The notes below the pieces were generated by a model that did no database searches, had not been told where the DNA came from, and worked only from the letters and a program-made list of their open reading frames with translations. Source: Citricoccus sp. K5 (GTDB lineage: Bacteria > Actinomycetota > Actinomycetes > Actinomycetales > Micrococcaceae). Taken from it: 64,000 nucleotides of DNA. The position numbers and the translations under genes are program-made. Of this stretch, positions 33,185 through 41,996 are shown piece after piece. Numbering within the stretch: position 1 is the stretch's first letter; every line of letters begins with the position of its first letter. The DNA lies in contig NZ_LR732817.1 in the NCBI RefSeq assembly GCF_902506195.1, positions 2,426,245-2,490,244 of the forward strand, in the 5' to 3' direction.

Positions 33185-34485
33185 CGGGCCACCAGGTCCG
33201 CCACCGAGCCGGGCCCCTTGGGGAGCGAGCGGGCGAAGATGACGGCACCGGCCGCCGCGATCGCCGCGACCGCCCAGATGCCGAAGGCCAGCCCGGCCAG
33301 CCCCGTGACGGCGGAGAGCACCGCCGGTCCGGTGAGCATGCCGACATCGGACAACTGCCGCCACAGCGCCAGAAACTGGGGCCGGCCCTCCGGCGGCGAG
33401 TAGTCGGCGCCGAGCGTCATCACGATCCCTGAGCCGAAACCGTTGCCCAGGCCCACCACCACGGCCATCGCGGCGAACCACCAGGGAGATCCGGTCAATG
33501 GCACCAGTGCCGTGCCCAGGGCCAGTCCTGCCATGCAGAACACGGCCACCACGCGGCGTCCCCGTCGGTCCATGAGGAACCCCGAGGGGTAGAACATCAC
33601 CAGGTCGGCCAGCCCCGTCAGCCCGTAGACCGCCGACGCCGCCGCTGGGCTCAAGCCGAGTTCCGTAGCCCACAGAGGGATCACCGCGGACCGGCTGGCC
33701 CGCGCCGCGGACAGGCACATCACGCCGATGCCGGCGGTCAGCAGCACCCGGCGGTGCCGGCGTGCCAGCCACCGCATGGTGGGCCGGGGGCCCGGCCCGG
33801 CAGTGACTGAAGCTGTGGGCGAGGCGGGCTGGGTGCTGCCGGCCGGCGTCGTTCCCGGTACGGGCAGGTCCTTGATGGTGAAGCTCATGCCGGCGGCGAG
33901 CACCATGGCCGCCGTGGCCACCACGAAGGCTCCCTGCAGGCCCATGACGGTCTGCAGTCCGGCCCCGAGGAAGGGCCCGGCGAACATGCCGATGCGGATG
34001 GTGCCGCCGAGGGTGGACATCGCCCGGGCCCGGTGGCTGCCGGGGACGGCCACCGCGAGGTAGGACTGCCGGGCGAGGTTGAAGCCGGCGCCGGCCATGC
34101 CCACGATCACCAGACCGGCGAGCAACAGGCCGAGCCCGGTGTGATCCGCCACCGGCAGCCATCCGGCCACGGCGGCCAGGGTCACCAGGGCGCCGAGGGA
34201 TCCCACCCAGGCGGAGACGATGATCGTGATGCGTTCGCCGGCGCGGGAGGCCAGCCAGGCGGCCGGTGCATTGGCGACGAGGGAGCCGATGCTGACCAGG
34301 GTGACCGAGGCGGCCGCCAGCGCCAGCGAGGCGCCGAAGGCCGTGGCGGCGGGCGCCATGGCCGGCATGATCGCGCCGAGGCCCACCGCGTAGACGGCGG
34401 AGGGCGCATAGATCTGGAAGGCCTGTTCCAGCGGTCCGCCGCGGAAACCCCCGAATCGGCGACGCCGGCGCTCGGCTGCGGACAT
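33181..34485 (-). CDS. MFS transporter
   Basis: 434 aa with about 12 membrane helices. The loop motif between helices 2 and 3 reads A-S-R-A-G-E-R, and its counterpart in the second half is M-D-R-R-G-R-R-V-V-A-V-F. A central Pro/Thr/Ser-rich loop (about residues 200-225) divides the halves. The substrate is unknown. The ATG at 34485 is preceded by AAAGGCGAG; a GTG at 34515 is less likely since TAGCGT overlaps it and could be the -10 box. It is separated from the liv operon by a long hairpin. Confidence 0.82.
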   Translation of the reverse strand: MSAAERRRRRFGGFRGGPLEQAFQIYAPSAVYAVGLGAIMPAMAPAATAFGASLALAAASVTLVSIGSLVANAPAAWLASRAGERITIIVSAWVGSLGALVTLAAVAGWLPVADHTGLGLLLAGLVIVGMAGAGFNLARQSYLAVAVPGSHRARAMSTLGGTIRIGMFAGPFLGAGLQTVMGLQGAFVVATAAMVLAAGMSFTIKDLPVPGTTPAGSTQPASPTASVTAGPGPRPTMRWLARRHRRVLLTAGIGVMCLSAARASRSAVIPLWATELGLSPAAASAVYGLTGLADLVMFYPSGFLMDRRGRRVVAVFCMAGLALGTALVPLTGSPWWFAAMAVVVGLGNGFGSGIVMTLGADYSPPEGRPQFLALWRQLSDVGMLTGPAVLSAVTGLAGLAFGIWAVAAIAAAGAVIFARSLPKGPGSVADLVAR

Positions 34486-34526
34486 GGCTCGCCTTTCGCT
34501 GGACTCGGGAGCCACGCTACCGGAGC

Positions 34527-34566
34527 GCGCAGGCCCGGCCGGTCAGAGGACCGGCCGGGCCTGCGC
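34527..34566 (-). terminator. 18-bp perfect hairpin after the liv operon
   Basis: Arms 34527-34544 and 34549-34566 are fully complementary around an AGAG loop and are almost entirely G/C. It lies 9 bp beyond the substrate-binding-protein stop on the minus strand, and upstream of the MFS start. No T-tract follows. Confidence 0.85.
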
Positions 34567-34575
34567 GGGATGGGC

Positions 34576-35841
34576 CTAGTCGAAGGACTCCGCGGTCTCG
34601 TAGCCCTGCCCGTTGTACTTCTGTACCACCACGGTGGACACGGCCGGCTGGCCGTCCTCGGTGGTGTTGACCGAGGTGCCCTCGAGCATCAGCGGAGCCT
34701 GCAGGTCCTCGATGCTGCGCAGGGCCTCCATGAAGTTCTCCCGGGTCGGCTCGGTCATGTTCTTGAAGGCCTCCTCCAGGGTGGCACCGACCATGTAGCT
34801 CCACATGCAGTGCGGGAAGTCCGGCGTGGTCGTGTAGTCGGCGGCGTACTGCTCGAGGTTCTCCAGGAAGGCCACCACGTCCTCGTCCTCGGCGAAGACC
34901 GGGCTCTGCGGCGCTTTGGCGAAGGACACCGAGTAGAAGCCGTCCTCGGCGTCAGCGGCGGCCGGCTCGAGGATGGCGACCGGGCTGGAGGTGTTGGACG
35001 GCAGGAACCAGCTCGGGGACCAGCCCAGCTCGCGGCTCTTCTCGATCGAGGAGATGACCAGCGGGGTGATGGACATGGCGTTGAAGAACACGTCCGCGTC
35101 CGTCCCGGCGAGTTCGGTGAGCTGGGCATCGACCGAGGTGTCCGTGGCCTCGTAGGTCAGTTCCGAGACGATCTCGATGTTGTCAGAACCGGAGATGGCC
35201 TCCTTGAAGCCCTCGACGTAGCCTTCACCGTAGTCGTCGTTCTGGGACAGGATGGCGACGGTCAGGTCCTCGTCGGAACCGGCCAGCAGTTCACCGAAGG
35301 CCTCACCCTCGTTCTGGTAGATCGGCACGAAGCCCAGCTGCCAGGGGCTCTCGGTCTGGTCGCTGAAGATCGGGTCACCGGTCTGGACGAGCACCTGTGG
35401 GACCTCGGAATCGATGGCGGCCTCCCGGTAGGCCCGGTTGGTGGGCGTACCGAGGCCGGAGGTGAAGGCGAAGACGTTGCCCTGGTTCTGCTGGAAGTTG
35501 GACAAGGCCTTCTGCGGATCGTAGGTGTCGTCGAACGCCTCGATCTCCACCGTGCGGGTCTTGCCGTCCCCGAACTCGATGCCGCCGGCGTCATTGGCCG
35601 CGCCCATGTACGCGGCCAGGCCGGCCACCGTGCAGGTGCCCGGGCCGGCCGTGCCACCGCTGAGCGGCGTGGTGACGCCCAGGGTGATGGTCTCGTCCGT
35701 GATGCCGGGGCTGGCTGCCGTGCCCCCGCCGTCTCCACCGCCGTCCGATCCGCCGCCGTCGGAACGGCCGCATCCGGACAGGGCCATAGCGGCGACGGCG
35801 CCCATGGCAACGGCACTGAGGACCTTCTTCTTCAGGATCAT
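34576..35841 (-). CDS. ABC transporter substrate-binding lipoprotein, LivK type
   Basis: 421 aa. Type II signal with lipobox A-L-S-G-C (Cys about 24), then a Gly/Ser/Asp linker and a periplasmic-binding-protein type I fold: T-L-G-V-T-T-P-L-S-G-G near the mature start. Branched-chain amino acid, amide or urea ligands are typical for this class. Cys residues in P-G-T-C-T-V-A-G and F-P-H-C-M-W may form a disulfide. The ATG at 35841 precedes a K-K-K-rich signal. It is last in a five-gene operon (livG-livF-livH-livM-livK order of transcription) and overlaps livM by 4 bp. Confidence 0.88.
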   Translation of the reverse strand: MILKKKVLSAVAMGAVAAMALSGCGRSDGGGSDGGGDGGGTAASPGITDETITLGVTTPLSGGTAGPGTCTVAGLAAYMGAANDAGGIEFGDGKTRTVEIEAFDDTYDPQKALSNFQQNQGNVFAFTSGLGTPTNRAYREAAIDSEVPQVLVQTGDPIFSDQTESPWQLGFVPIYQNEGEAFGELLAGSDEDLTVAILSQNDDYGEGYVEGFKEAISGSDNIEIVSELTYEATDTSVDAQLTELAGTDADVFFNAMSITPLVISSIEKSRELGWSPSWFLPSNTSSPVAILEPAAADAEDGFYSVSFAKAPQSPVFAEDEDVVAFLENLEQYAADYTTTPDFPHCMWSYMVGATLEEAFKNMTEPTRENFMEALRSIEDLQAPLMLEGTSVNTTEDGQPAVSTVVVQKYNGQGYETAESFD

Positions 35842-36887
35842 GGCGAGTCTTCCTTTGCTGAGGCGGAACTGGGAGGGGTGTTGGGTGGAGTACTGGGTGG
35901 AGTACTGGGTGACGAGCGTGATGAGCGGCCGGTCCAGCGGCGCAGCACCCGGGGCAGGCTGGCGATGCCGCCCGGCAGGACGAACAGCACCAGCAGCAGG
36001 ATCGCGCCCTGGATGAGCGAGGTGAGGGTGGGGGCCACCTCGTTGGTGAAGTTGGGGACCAGCACGTAGTACACGCCACCGATCAGGGAGCCGATGATGC
36101 TGCCGGCGCCGCCGACCACCATGGCGGCCAACAGGCTGATCGAGTGGTGGAAGGCCAAGGTCTCGGGGGACGTGTACTGCACGACCACCATGTAGAGGAA
36201 CCCGCTGACACCGCCGACCATGGAGGCGATCGTGAAGGCGAGGACCTTGTACCGGTAGGGCGAGATGCCCATGGCCCCGGCCACGGCCTCGTTCTCCTTG
36301 ACGATCCGGAAGGCCCGGCCGTACTTGCCGCGGACCAGGTTGAAGACCAGCAGGAAGGTGATTCCGCCGATGCCCAGCACGAGGTAGTACTGCCACTGGT
36401 CATCGGCCAGACCGGTCCAGTCGGGCGCGGAGGAGAACCGGGCGGAGATGCCCTGAGAGCCGCCGGTGAACTCGCTGAGCCGCTTGGCCAGGGGGACGCC
36501 GACGATCGGCAGGGCGATAGTGACCATCGCAATGGCCAGTCCGCCGAGCCGGGCGGCGGCCAGGGCCACGATCAGGCCGGCCACGCCGGGGATGACGACG
36601 GCGGCGAGGAACACCAGCGCGATGTTCCAGCCGTGCTCCACCCCGTAGGCGGTGACGTAGGCGCCGAGGCCCAGGAAGAAGATCTGGCCCAGAGAGACCT
36701 GCCCCGTGTAACCCATGATGACGTTCAGGCCGAGCACGGCGACGGCGAAGACGCCGATCCGCGCCAGCGTCTGATTGACGGGGATGGGCAGCAGCAAGGG
36801 GGCCACCACGAGCAGCACCACGGCCACCAGGGCGAGGGTGAGCTGAAACCACGGCGTCCGGAGCAGTCCGGTCTTCTGCGTGCCCAT
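35838..36887 (-). CDS. livM: Branched-chain amino acid ABC permease, LivM type
   Basis: 349 aa, about ten membrane helices. Family segments: A-V-L-G-L-N-V-I-M-G-Y-T-G-Q-V-S-L-G-Q (residues about 50-70), F-R-I-V-K-E-N-E-A-V-A-G-A-M-G-I and V-V-G-G-A-G-S-I-I-G-S-L-I-G-G-V. The C-terminal tail is a Thr/Pro/Ser stretch (P-S-T-P-P-S-T-P-P-N-T-P-P) encoded by short repeats near 35880-35910. It overlaps its neighbours by 1 and 4 bp. Confidence 0.9.
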   Translation of the reverse strand: MGTQKTGLLRTPWFQLTLALVAVVLLVVAPLLLPIPVNQTLARIGVFAVAVLGLNVIMGYTGQVSLGQIFFLGLGAYVTAYGVEHGWNIALVFLAAVVIPGVAGLIVALAAARLGGLAIAMVTIALPIVGVPLAKRLSEFTGGSQGISARFSSAPDWTGLADDQWQYYLVLGIGGITFLLVFNLVRGKYGRAFRIVKENEAVAGAMGISPYRYKVLAFTIASMVGGVSGFLYMVVVQYTSPETLAFHHSISLLAAMVVGGAGSIIGSLIGGVYYVLVPNFTNEVAPTLTSLIQGAILLLVLFVLPGGIASLPRVLRRWTGRSSRSSPSTPPSTPPNTPPSSASAKEDSP

Positions 36888-37771
36888 CAGACTCGCACCA
36901 CGGTCTTGCGTCCGAACAGGCCCTGGGGCCGCAGCAGGAGGACCACGAAGAGCAGGATGAAGGGCACCGCGATCTTCAGGTCATGGCCGATGATCGGCAC
37001 GTAGACGGCGGCCAGGTTCTCCAGGACGCCGATCAGCCAGGCCGCGACGACCACCCCGACGGGGCTGGTGATCCCGCCGAGGATGACGGCAGCCAGCGCG
37101 TAGACGAGGGTGGTGTCCAGCATGCCCGGCGTCAGGGAGAGCCGCGGTGCCACGAGGGCGCCGGCGACCGCGCCGAGTGCGGCGGCCAGCCCCCAGCCGA
37201 CCATGAGCAGCCGCCCGACCGGCAATCCCGCGAAGGACGCGGACTGCCGGTTGTCCGCCACCGCCCGCAGGGCCAGGCCCAGCTTGGTCTGGCGGAACAG
37301 CAGCTGCAGCAGGACCATGATCCCGGCGATCGCCAGGAAGGTGCCGAGGGACCGCCAGCTGATCGCGGCACCCAGGAAGGTGAAGGCCGAGGACGGGAAC
37401 AGGGAGGGGAACTGCAGGTTGTTGTAGGACCAGAGCCATCCGCAGATGCCGGTGAGCAGGGTCAGCAGGCCGACCGTGACCACCACCTGGGTGTCCTCCG
37501 CCCCGCCCATGAAGCGGCGCATCAGGAAGCGTTCGATCAGTGCCCCGATGACGAACGAGGCCGCCACGGAGAGCAGGATGGCCACGATCAGGGGCAGCCC
37601 CAGCCCGAGGAAGGTGAAGGCCAGGTAGGCCGAGAGCACGGCCATGCCGCCCTGGGCGAAGTTGATCATGCCGGTGGACTGGTTGACCAGGACGATCGCC
37701 AGCGCGATCGCCCCGTAGACAGAGCCCATGGCGAGGCCGTCGACCACCAATTGGATGAAGGTTCCCATCAT
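36887..37771 (-). CDS. livH: Branched-chain amino acid ABC permease, LivH type
   Basis: 294 aa, about eight membrane helices. LivH signatures: D-G-L-A-M-G-S-V-Y-G-A-I-A-L, I-N-F-A-Q-G-G-M-A-V-L-S-A-Y, L-A-L-R-A-V-A-D-N-R-Q-S-A and A-V-I-L-G-G-I-T-S-P-V-G. It forms the membrane channel with LivM. Start and stop overlap flanking genes by 1 bp each, so the operon is translationally coupled. Confidence 0.92.
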   Translation of the reverse strand: MMGTFIQLVVDGLAMGSVYGAIALAIVLVNQSTGMINFAQGGMAVLSAYLAFTFLGLGLPLIVAILLSVAASFVIGALIERFLMRRFMGGAEDTQVVVTVGLLTLLTGICGWLWSYNNLQFPSLFPSSAFTFLGAAISWRSLGTFLAIAGIMVLLQLLFRQTKLGLALRAVADNRQSASFAGLPVGRLLMVGWGLAAALGAVAGALVAPRLSLTPGMLDTTLVYALAAVILGGITSPVGVVVAAWLIGVLENLAAVYVPIIGHDLKIAVPFILLFVVLLLRPQGLFGRKTVVRV

Positions 37772-38481
37772 CAGCCTCCCAGGTATGCTCTGCGGATCTC
37801 GTCACGGCCCTTGAGCTCCGCCGAGGTTCCACTCAGGACGCTGCGGCCCGTCTCCAGGACGGTCGCCGTGTCCACGATCGTGAAGGCGAGGTTGGCGTTC
37901 TGCTCCACGAGGAGCATGGCCACGCCGGTCTCCTCGCGCAGCACCCGGATCGCGTCATAGACGGTCTTCGCGGTGCTGGGCGCCAGCCCGAGAGAGGCCT
38001 CGTCCAGCAGCAGGAGCCTGGGGCGCGCCATGTAGGCGCGACCCACGGCCAGCATCTGCTGCTCTCCTCCGGACAGGGCCGAGGCATTCGCGGTGTAGCG
38101 CTCCTGCAGGTTGGGGAACAGCTCCAGCAGGTGGTCGATGTCCTGCTGGATCCGCTTGCGGTCCTTGCGCAGGTAGGCCCCCACCTGGAGGTTCTCCTTG
38201 ACCGTGAGGTTGCCCAGGGTTCCGCGCCCCTCCGGCACGTGGGCGATCCCGAGGGCGGCGACCTCGTTCGGCTTCCGGCCGCGGATGTCCTGGCCTTCGA
38301 AACGGATCTGTCCGCCGGCCCTGACGGCACCGCTGATCGCGCGCAGGGTGGTGGTCTTCCCCGCTCCATTGGCACCGAGGATCCCCACGGCGCCCTGCTC
38401 GGGGACGCTCAGGGACACCCCGTGAAGCACTTGGACGGGGCCGTAGTGCGCCGTCAGGTCCGTGATCTCAAGCAACGTCAT
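37771..38481 (-). CDS. livF: Branched-chain amino acid ABC ATPase, LivF type
   Basis: 236 aa, the normal LivF length. Walker A G-A-N-G-A-G-K-T-T, signature L-S-G-G-E-Q-Q-M-L-A-V-G-R-A, Walker B R-L-L-L-L-D-E-A-S-L-G-L-A-P, H-loop replaced by Q-N-A-N in V-E-Q-N-A, as usual for LivF. The ATG at 38481 sits inside the end of livG (14-bp overlap). Confidence 0.93.
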   Translation of the reverse strand: MTLLEITDLTAHYGPVQVLHGVSLSVPEQGAVGILGANGAGKTTTLRAISGAVRAGGQIRFEGQDIRGRKPNEVAALGIAHVPEGRGTLGNLTVKENLQVGAYLRKDRKRIQQDIDHLLELFPNLQERYTANASALSGGEQQMLAVGRAYMARPRLLLLDEASLGLAPSTAKTVYDAIRVLREETGVAMLLVEQNANLAFTIVDTATVLETGRSVLSGTSAELKGRDEIRRAYLGG

Positions 38482-39280
38482 CGCCGATGCCCTCCGCACT
38501 GTCCGCACTGCCCGTGCTGTCCTTGCCCAGATACGCCTCAATCACCCGGGGATCGGACTGGGCCTCCGCCGCGGTGCCCTCCATGAGCTTGCTGCCGTGG
38601 TCCAGTACGACGACCCGGTCCGCCAGTGCCGAGATCACCCCCATGTGGTGTTCCACGATCACGAGCGTGATCTCGCCGGCGGCCTTGAGTCCGTGGATGG
38701 TCTGGATGAACGAGTCGACCTCTCCGTGGGACAGCCCGGCGGCGGGCTCGTCCAACAGCAGCACCTGCGGCCGCGCCATCAGAGCCCGGCACAGTTCCAC
38801 TCCCTTGTGCAGGCCATGGGAGAGTTCGTCCGCGCTGCGGTGCGCCGCCCAGCCGAGACCGAGGTCCTCCAACCGCCCCAGTGCCTCGGCCCTCAGTTCG
38901 CGTTCGCTGCGGACCATCGGCGGCAGGCGCACGGCCCACGACGCCGGCCCACCCGGCAGGCGCGCGTGTCCTCCCAACAGCACGTTGTCCAGGACGGTGG
39001 ACTCCAGCTGCAGCGCCGGATGCTGGAAGGTCCGGGCGAGGCCGTGACGGGACATGCCGGCCGGGCGGACCTGGCTGATCTCGGCATCGTCGATCCGGAT
39101 GGAGCCGGAGCTCGGCCGGTAGTGGCCGGAGATGCAATTGAACAGAGAGGTCTTGCCCGCGCCGTTGGGGCCGACCAGGCCGAGGACCGTTCCCGGTTCC
39201 ACAGCGAAGCCGACATCCTTCAGAACGGTCACTCCTCCGAAGTGGAGGTTGACCTCCGCCAACGTCAAACGTGCTGCCAT
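38468..39280 (-). CDS. livG: Branched-chain amino acid ABC ATPase, LivG type
   Basis: 270 aa. Walker A G-P-N-G-A-G-K-T-S, Walker B V-L-L-L-D-E-P-A-A-G-L, H-loop V-E-H-H-M. The ABC signature is degenerate (L-S-H-G-L-H-K-G instead of the LPYGxQ usual in LivG). It includes the LivG insertion after Walker A (R-T-F-Q-H-P-A-L). First gene of the operon; the ATG at 39280 is followed by the standard N-terminus L-A-E-V-N-L-H-F-G-G-V-T. The whole system imports a hydrophobic amino acid or a related amide. Confidence 0.9.
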   Translation of the reverse strand: MAARLTLAEVNLHFGGVTVLKDVGFAVEPGTVLGLVGPNGAGKTSLFNCISGHYRPSSGSIRIDDAEISQVRPAGMSRHGLARTFQHPALQLESTVLDNVLLGGHARLPGGPASWAVRLPPMVRSERELRAEALGRLEDLGLGWAAHRSADELSHGLHKGVELCRALMARPQVLLLDEPAAGLSHGEVDSFIQTIHGLKAAGEITLVIVEHHMGVISALADRVVVLDHGSKLMEGTAAEAQSDPRVIEAYLGKDSTGSADSAEGIGDDVA

Positions 39281-39360
39281 GTGCCCACTGACTCTTCCGG
39301 TGCGGGGTGAAAGGGACACCACTCCCGTGGGAGTAGCGCAGACGGGTCGAGCCGGAGGGG

Positions 39361-39376
39361 GGTGATCCAGATCACA
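39361..39376. promoter_or_regulatory. CRP/GlxR-like palindromic operator
   Basis: Read on the minus strand the 16-mer is TGTGATCTGGATCACC, matching 9 of the 10 fixed bases of TGTGA-N6-TCACA. It lies 81 bp upstream of livG and about 190 bp upstream of the purine permease, in their shared control region. Confidence 0.65.
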
Positions 39377-39553
39377 ACCGCGTCTGGCTTGGATCGTAGG
39401 CGCATCCGGGTGGGATTGCCAACAATATTGGTGGCAATCAGTGGGACCGTGCCCTTTTCGTGACGTCCGGCCAGCGTCCCCGTCGCCTGTGATCTCCCGC
39501 ACAAGCCTGTCTCCGGGGGCTCTCCGCCCGCATCGGCACCAGTCCGTCGCAGC

Positions 39554-39559
39554 TAACAT
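39554..39559 (+). promoter_or_regulatory. -10 box TAACAT of the purine permease
   Basis: TAACAT lies 7 nt before the ATG at 39567 and overlaps the in-frame ATG at 39558, favouring the later start. Confidence 0.45.
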
Positions 39560-39566
39560 GTCCTCC

Positions 39567-41069
39567 ATGCCTTCGCCAGAGTCGCCCTCCGCTCCCGCCA
39601 CACTGGACACCGTGAATTCCGTGGACACCCCGGGCCCGAAGAACGCCCTGGACCGGTTCTTCCTGATCTCCAGACGCGGCTCGACGGTGGCCCAGGAGGT
39701 CCGCGGCGGCCTCGCCACGTTCCTCGCGATGAGCTACATCATCGTGCTGAACCCGCTCGTGCTCTCCGGCCCTGACGCCAACGGAGACACCCTCGGGATC
39801 GCCCGGGTGGCCGCGGTGACCGCCCTGGTGGCCAGCATCTCGACCATCGCCATGGGCGTGTGGGCCCGCCACCCCTTCGCCCTGGCCGCCGGCCTGGGCG
39901 TCAACGCGCTCGTGGCCATCACGGTCGCCACCACCACCGGGATCACCTGGCCCGCCGTCATGGGCCTGGTGGTGATCGCCGGGCTGGTCATGGTCCTCCT
40001 CGTGGCCACCGGCTTCCGGCAGGCCGTGTTCAACGCCGTCCCGGACGCCCTGAAGACCGCGATCGTGGTGGGCATCGGCCTGTTCATCGCCCTGATCGGC
40101 CTGGTCAACTCCGGCTTCATCCGCCGCGTGCCCGATGCCGCCGGGACCACCGTGCCGGTCGGACTGGGGACCGGCGGGGAACTGGAGGGCTGGCCGGTGC
40201 TGGTCTTCATCGTCGGGCTGCTGGTGACCGCCGTGCTCGTGGTCCGCAAGACCCGCGGCGCCATCCTCATCGGGATCGTGGTGGCCACGGTGCTGGCCAA
40301 CATCCTGGAGGCCGTCTTCCACATCGGCCCGTCCGTGGACGAGGCGGGCAACGCCAACCCCACCGGCTGGTCCCTCGTGGCACCGTCCTTCCCCGAATGG
40401 ACCGCCCCGGACCTCTCCCTCGTGGGCCAGGCCGACCTCCTCGGCGCCTTCACCCAGGTCGGCCCGCTGATGGCCCTGCTGCTGGTCTTCGCCATCCTGC
40501 TGTCCGTGTTCTTCGACGCCATGGGCACCTCCGTGGGCCTGGCCCGGGAGGCCGGAAACGTCACGAAAGACGGGGACATCCCGCACCTGAACCGGGTCCT
40601 CATGGTGGACGCGCTGGCCGTGTCCGGCGGCGGCGGCGCCTCCGGCTCGGCCAACCAGATCTTCGTGGAGTCCGGCACCGGCATCGGCGAGGGCGCCCGC
40701 ACCGGCTTCGCCTCCGTGGTCACCGGCGTGCTGTTCCTGCTGGCGATGTTCCTGACACCGCTGATCCATCTGGTGCCGTTCGAGGCCGTGGCCCCGGCCC
40801 TCGTGGTGGTCGGCTTCATGATGGCGACCCAGGTGGTCCAGATCGACTGGGCGGACTGGGGCGCCGCCCTGCCGGCCTTCCTCACCTTCATCCTGATGCC
40901 GTTCACCTACTCGATCGCCAACGGCATCGGCGCCGGCATGATCGCCTACGCCGTCATCCGCACAGCGCAGGGCCGGGCCAAGGACGTCCACCCGCTGCTG
41001 TGGGTGGTGGCGGCGGCCTTCGTCGTCTACTTCGGCATGGGCGTCTTCCGGGGCCTATTGGGCGCGTGA
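39567..41069 (+). CDS. NCS2-family purine permease, AzgA type
   Basis: 500 aa, about 12-14 membrane helices. AzgA (guanine/hypoxanthine permease) features: T-V-A-Q-E-V-R-G-G-L-A-T-F-L-A-M-S-Y-I near the N-terminus, A-A-G-L-G-V-N-A-L-V, A-I-V-V-G-I-G-L-F-I-A-L-I-G, F-F-D-A-M-G-T-S-V-G-L-A and a Gly/Ser loop with G-S-A-N-Q-I-F-V-E-S-G-T-G-I. It couples purine base uptake to protons. The second ATG of two was chosen on promoter spacing. Divergent from the liv operon; no purine metabolic gene adjacent. Confidence 0.9.
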   Translation: MPSPESPSAPATLDTVNSVDTPGPKNALDRFFLISRRGSTVAQEVRGGLATFLAMSYIIVLNPLVLSGPDANGDTLGIARVAAVTALVASISTIAMGVWARHPFALAAGLGVNALVAITVATTTGITWPAVMGLVVIAGLVMVLLVATGFRQAVFNAVPDALKTAIVVGIGLFIALIGLVNSGFIRRVPDAAGTTVPVGLGTGGELEGWPVLVFIVGLLVTAVLVVRKTRGAILIGIVVATVLANILEAVFHIGPSVDEAGNANPTGWSLVAPSFPEWTAPDLSLVGQADLLGAFTQVGPLMALLLVFAILLSVFFDAMGTSVGLAREAGNVTKDGDIPHLNRVLMVDALAVSGGGGASGSANQIFVESGTGIGEGARTGFASVVTGVLFLLAMFLTPLIHLVPFEAVAPALVVVGFMMATQVVQIDWADWGAALPAFLTFILMPFTYSIANGIGAGMIAYAVIRTAQGRAKDVHPLLWVVAAAFVVYFGMGVFRGLLGA

Positions 41070-41159
41070 CTGCGGTTGTGACACACCCCACAGTCACCCT
41101 GCGGTACGGTCTGAGTCGTTAAGAACCATTAACCCAACGAACCGCACCCCAGGAGCACC

Positions 41160-41903
41160 ATGGAGTTCACCGACCGCACGTTCCTCGTCACCGGCGGAGC
41201 CTCCGGCCTCGGCGCCGCCACGGCCCGGGCCCTGCTGGCCCGTGGCGCCCATGTTGTGGCTGCAGATCTCAAGGGCACCCCGCCTGCAGGGGCCGTCCTC
41301 GTCGAGACGGACGTGACGGACCCCGCGCAGGTGACCCACGCCGTGGAGGTGGCGGGCCAGCAGGGCGGGCCGCTGGCCGGCGTCGTGAACTGCGCCGGTA
41401 TCGCCACCGCGGAGAAGGTGCTCGGCAAGACCGGCCCGCACGAGCTGGAGTCCTTCGCGCGGACCGTGCAGATCAACCTCGTCGGCACGTTCAACGTGAT
41501 CCGCCTGGCGTCCGAGGCGATGGCACAGAACGAGCCCGGAGAAGACGGCGAGCGCGGGATCATCATCAACACCGCGTCCGTGGCGGCCTTCGACGGCCAG
41601 ATCGGCCAGGCCGCGTACTCGGCCTCCAAGGGCGGCGTGGCCGCCATGACCCTGCCGATTGCCCGCGAGCTGGCACGCCACGGCATCCGGGTCATGACGA
41701 TCGCCCCGGGCATCTTCTGGACGCCCATGATGGCGGGACTGCCCGAGGCCGCGCAGGAGTCGCTGGGCCAGCAGGTCCCCTTCCCGTCCCGCCTCGGCCA
41801 GCCGGAGGAGTATGCGGAGCTGGCGATGCACATCGTGCAGAACCGGATGCTCAACGGGGAGACCATCCGCCTGGACGGCGCCATCCGCATGGCCCCGAAG
41901 TAA
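41160..41903 (+). CDS. SDR dehydrogenase, 3-hydroxyacyl-CoA dehydrogenase type 2-like
   Basis: 247 aa classical short-chain dehydrogenase. Cofactor loop [13 protein letters not shown], active-site Ser in [16 protein letters not shown] catalytic pair (Tyr/Lys). The segment [12 protein letters not shown] and the C-terminal [14 protein letters not shown] resemble type 2 3-hydroxyacyl-CoA dehydrogenases, which oxidise short-chain hydroxyacyl-CoAs with NAD. Acidic Asp after strand 2 (V-A-A-D-L-K) fits NAD preference. The ATG has AGGAG upstream. Confidence 0.9.
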   Translation: MEFTDRTFLVTGGASGLGAATARALLARGAHVVAADLKGTPPAGAVLVETDVTDPAQVTHAVEVAGQQGGPLAGVVNCAGIATAEKVLGKTGPHELESFARTVQINLVGTFNVIRLASEAMAQNEPGEDGERGIIINTASVAAFDGQIGQAAYSASKGGVAAMTLPIARELARHGIRVMTIAPGIFWTPMMAGLPEAAQESLGQQVPFPSRLGQPEEYAELAMHIVQNRMLNGETIRLDGAIRMAPK

Positions 41904-41996
41904 GCCCTGCCCGCACAACGCGGCAGCTCCTCAGCCGAGAGCGGACCGCCCGCCCCCACACCCGGGGCCGGCGGTCCGTGCTGTTGAATGGCCTGT

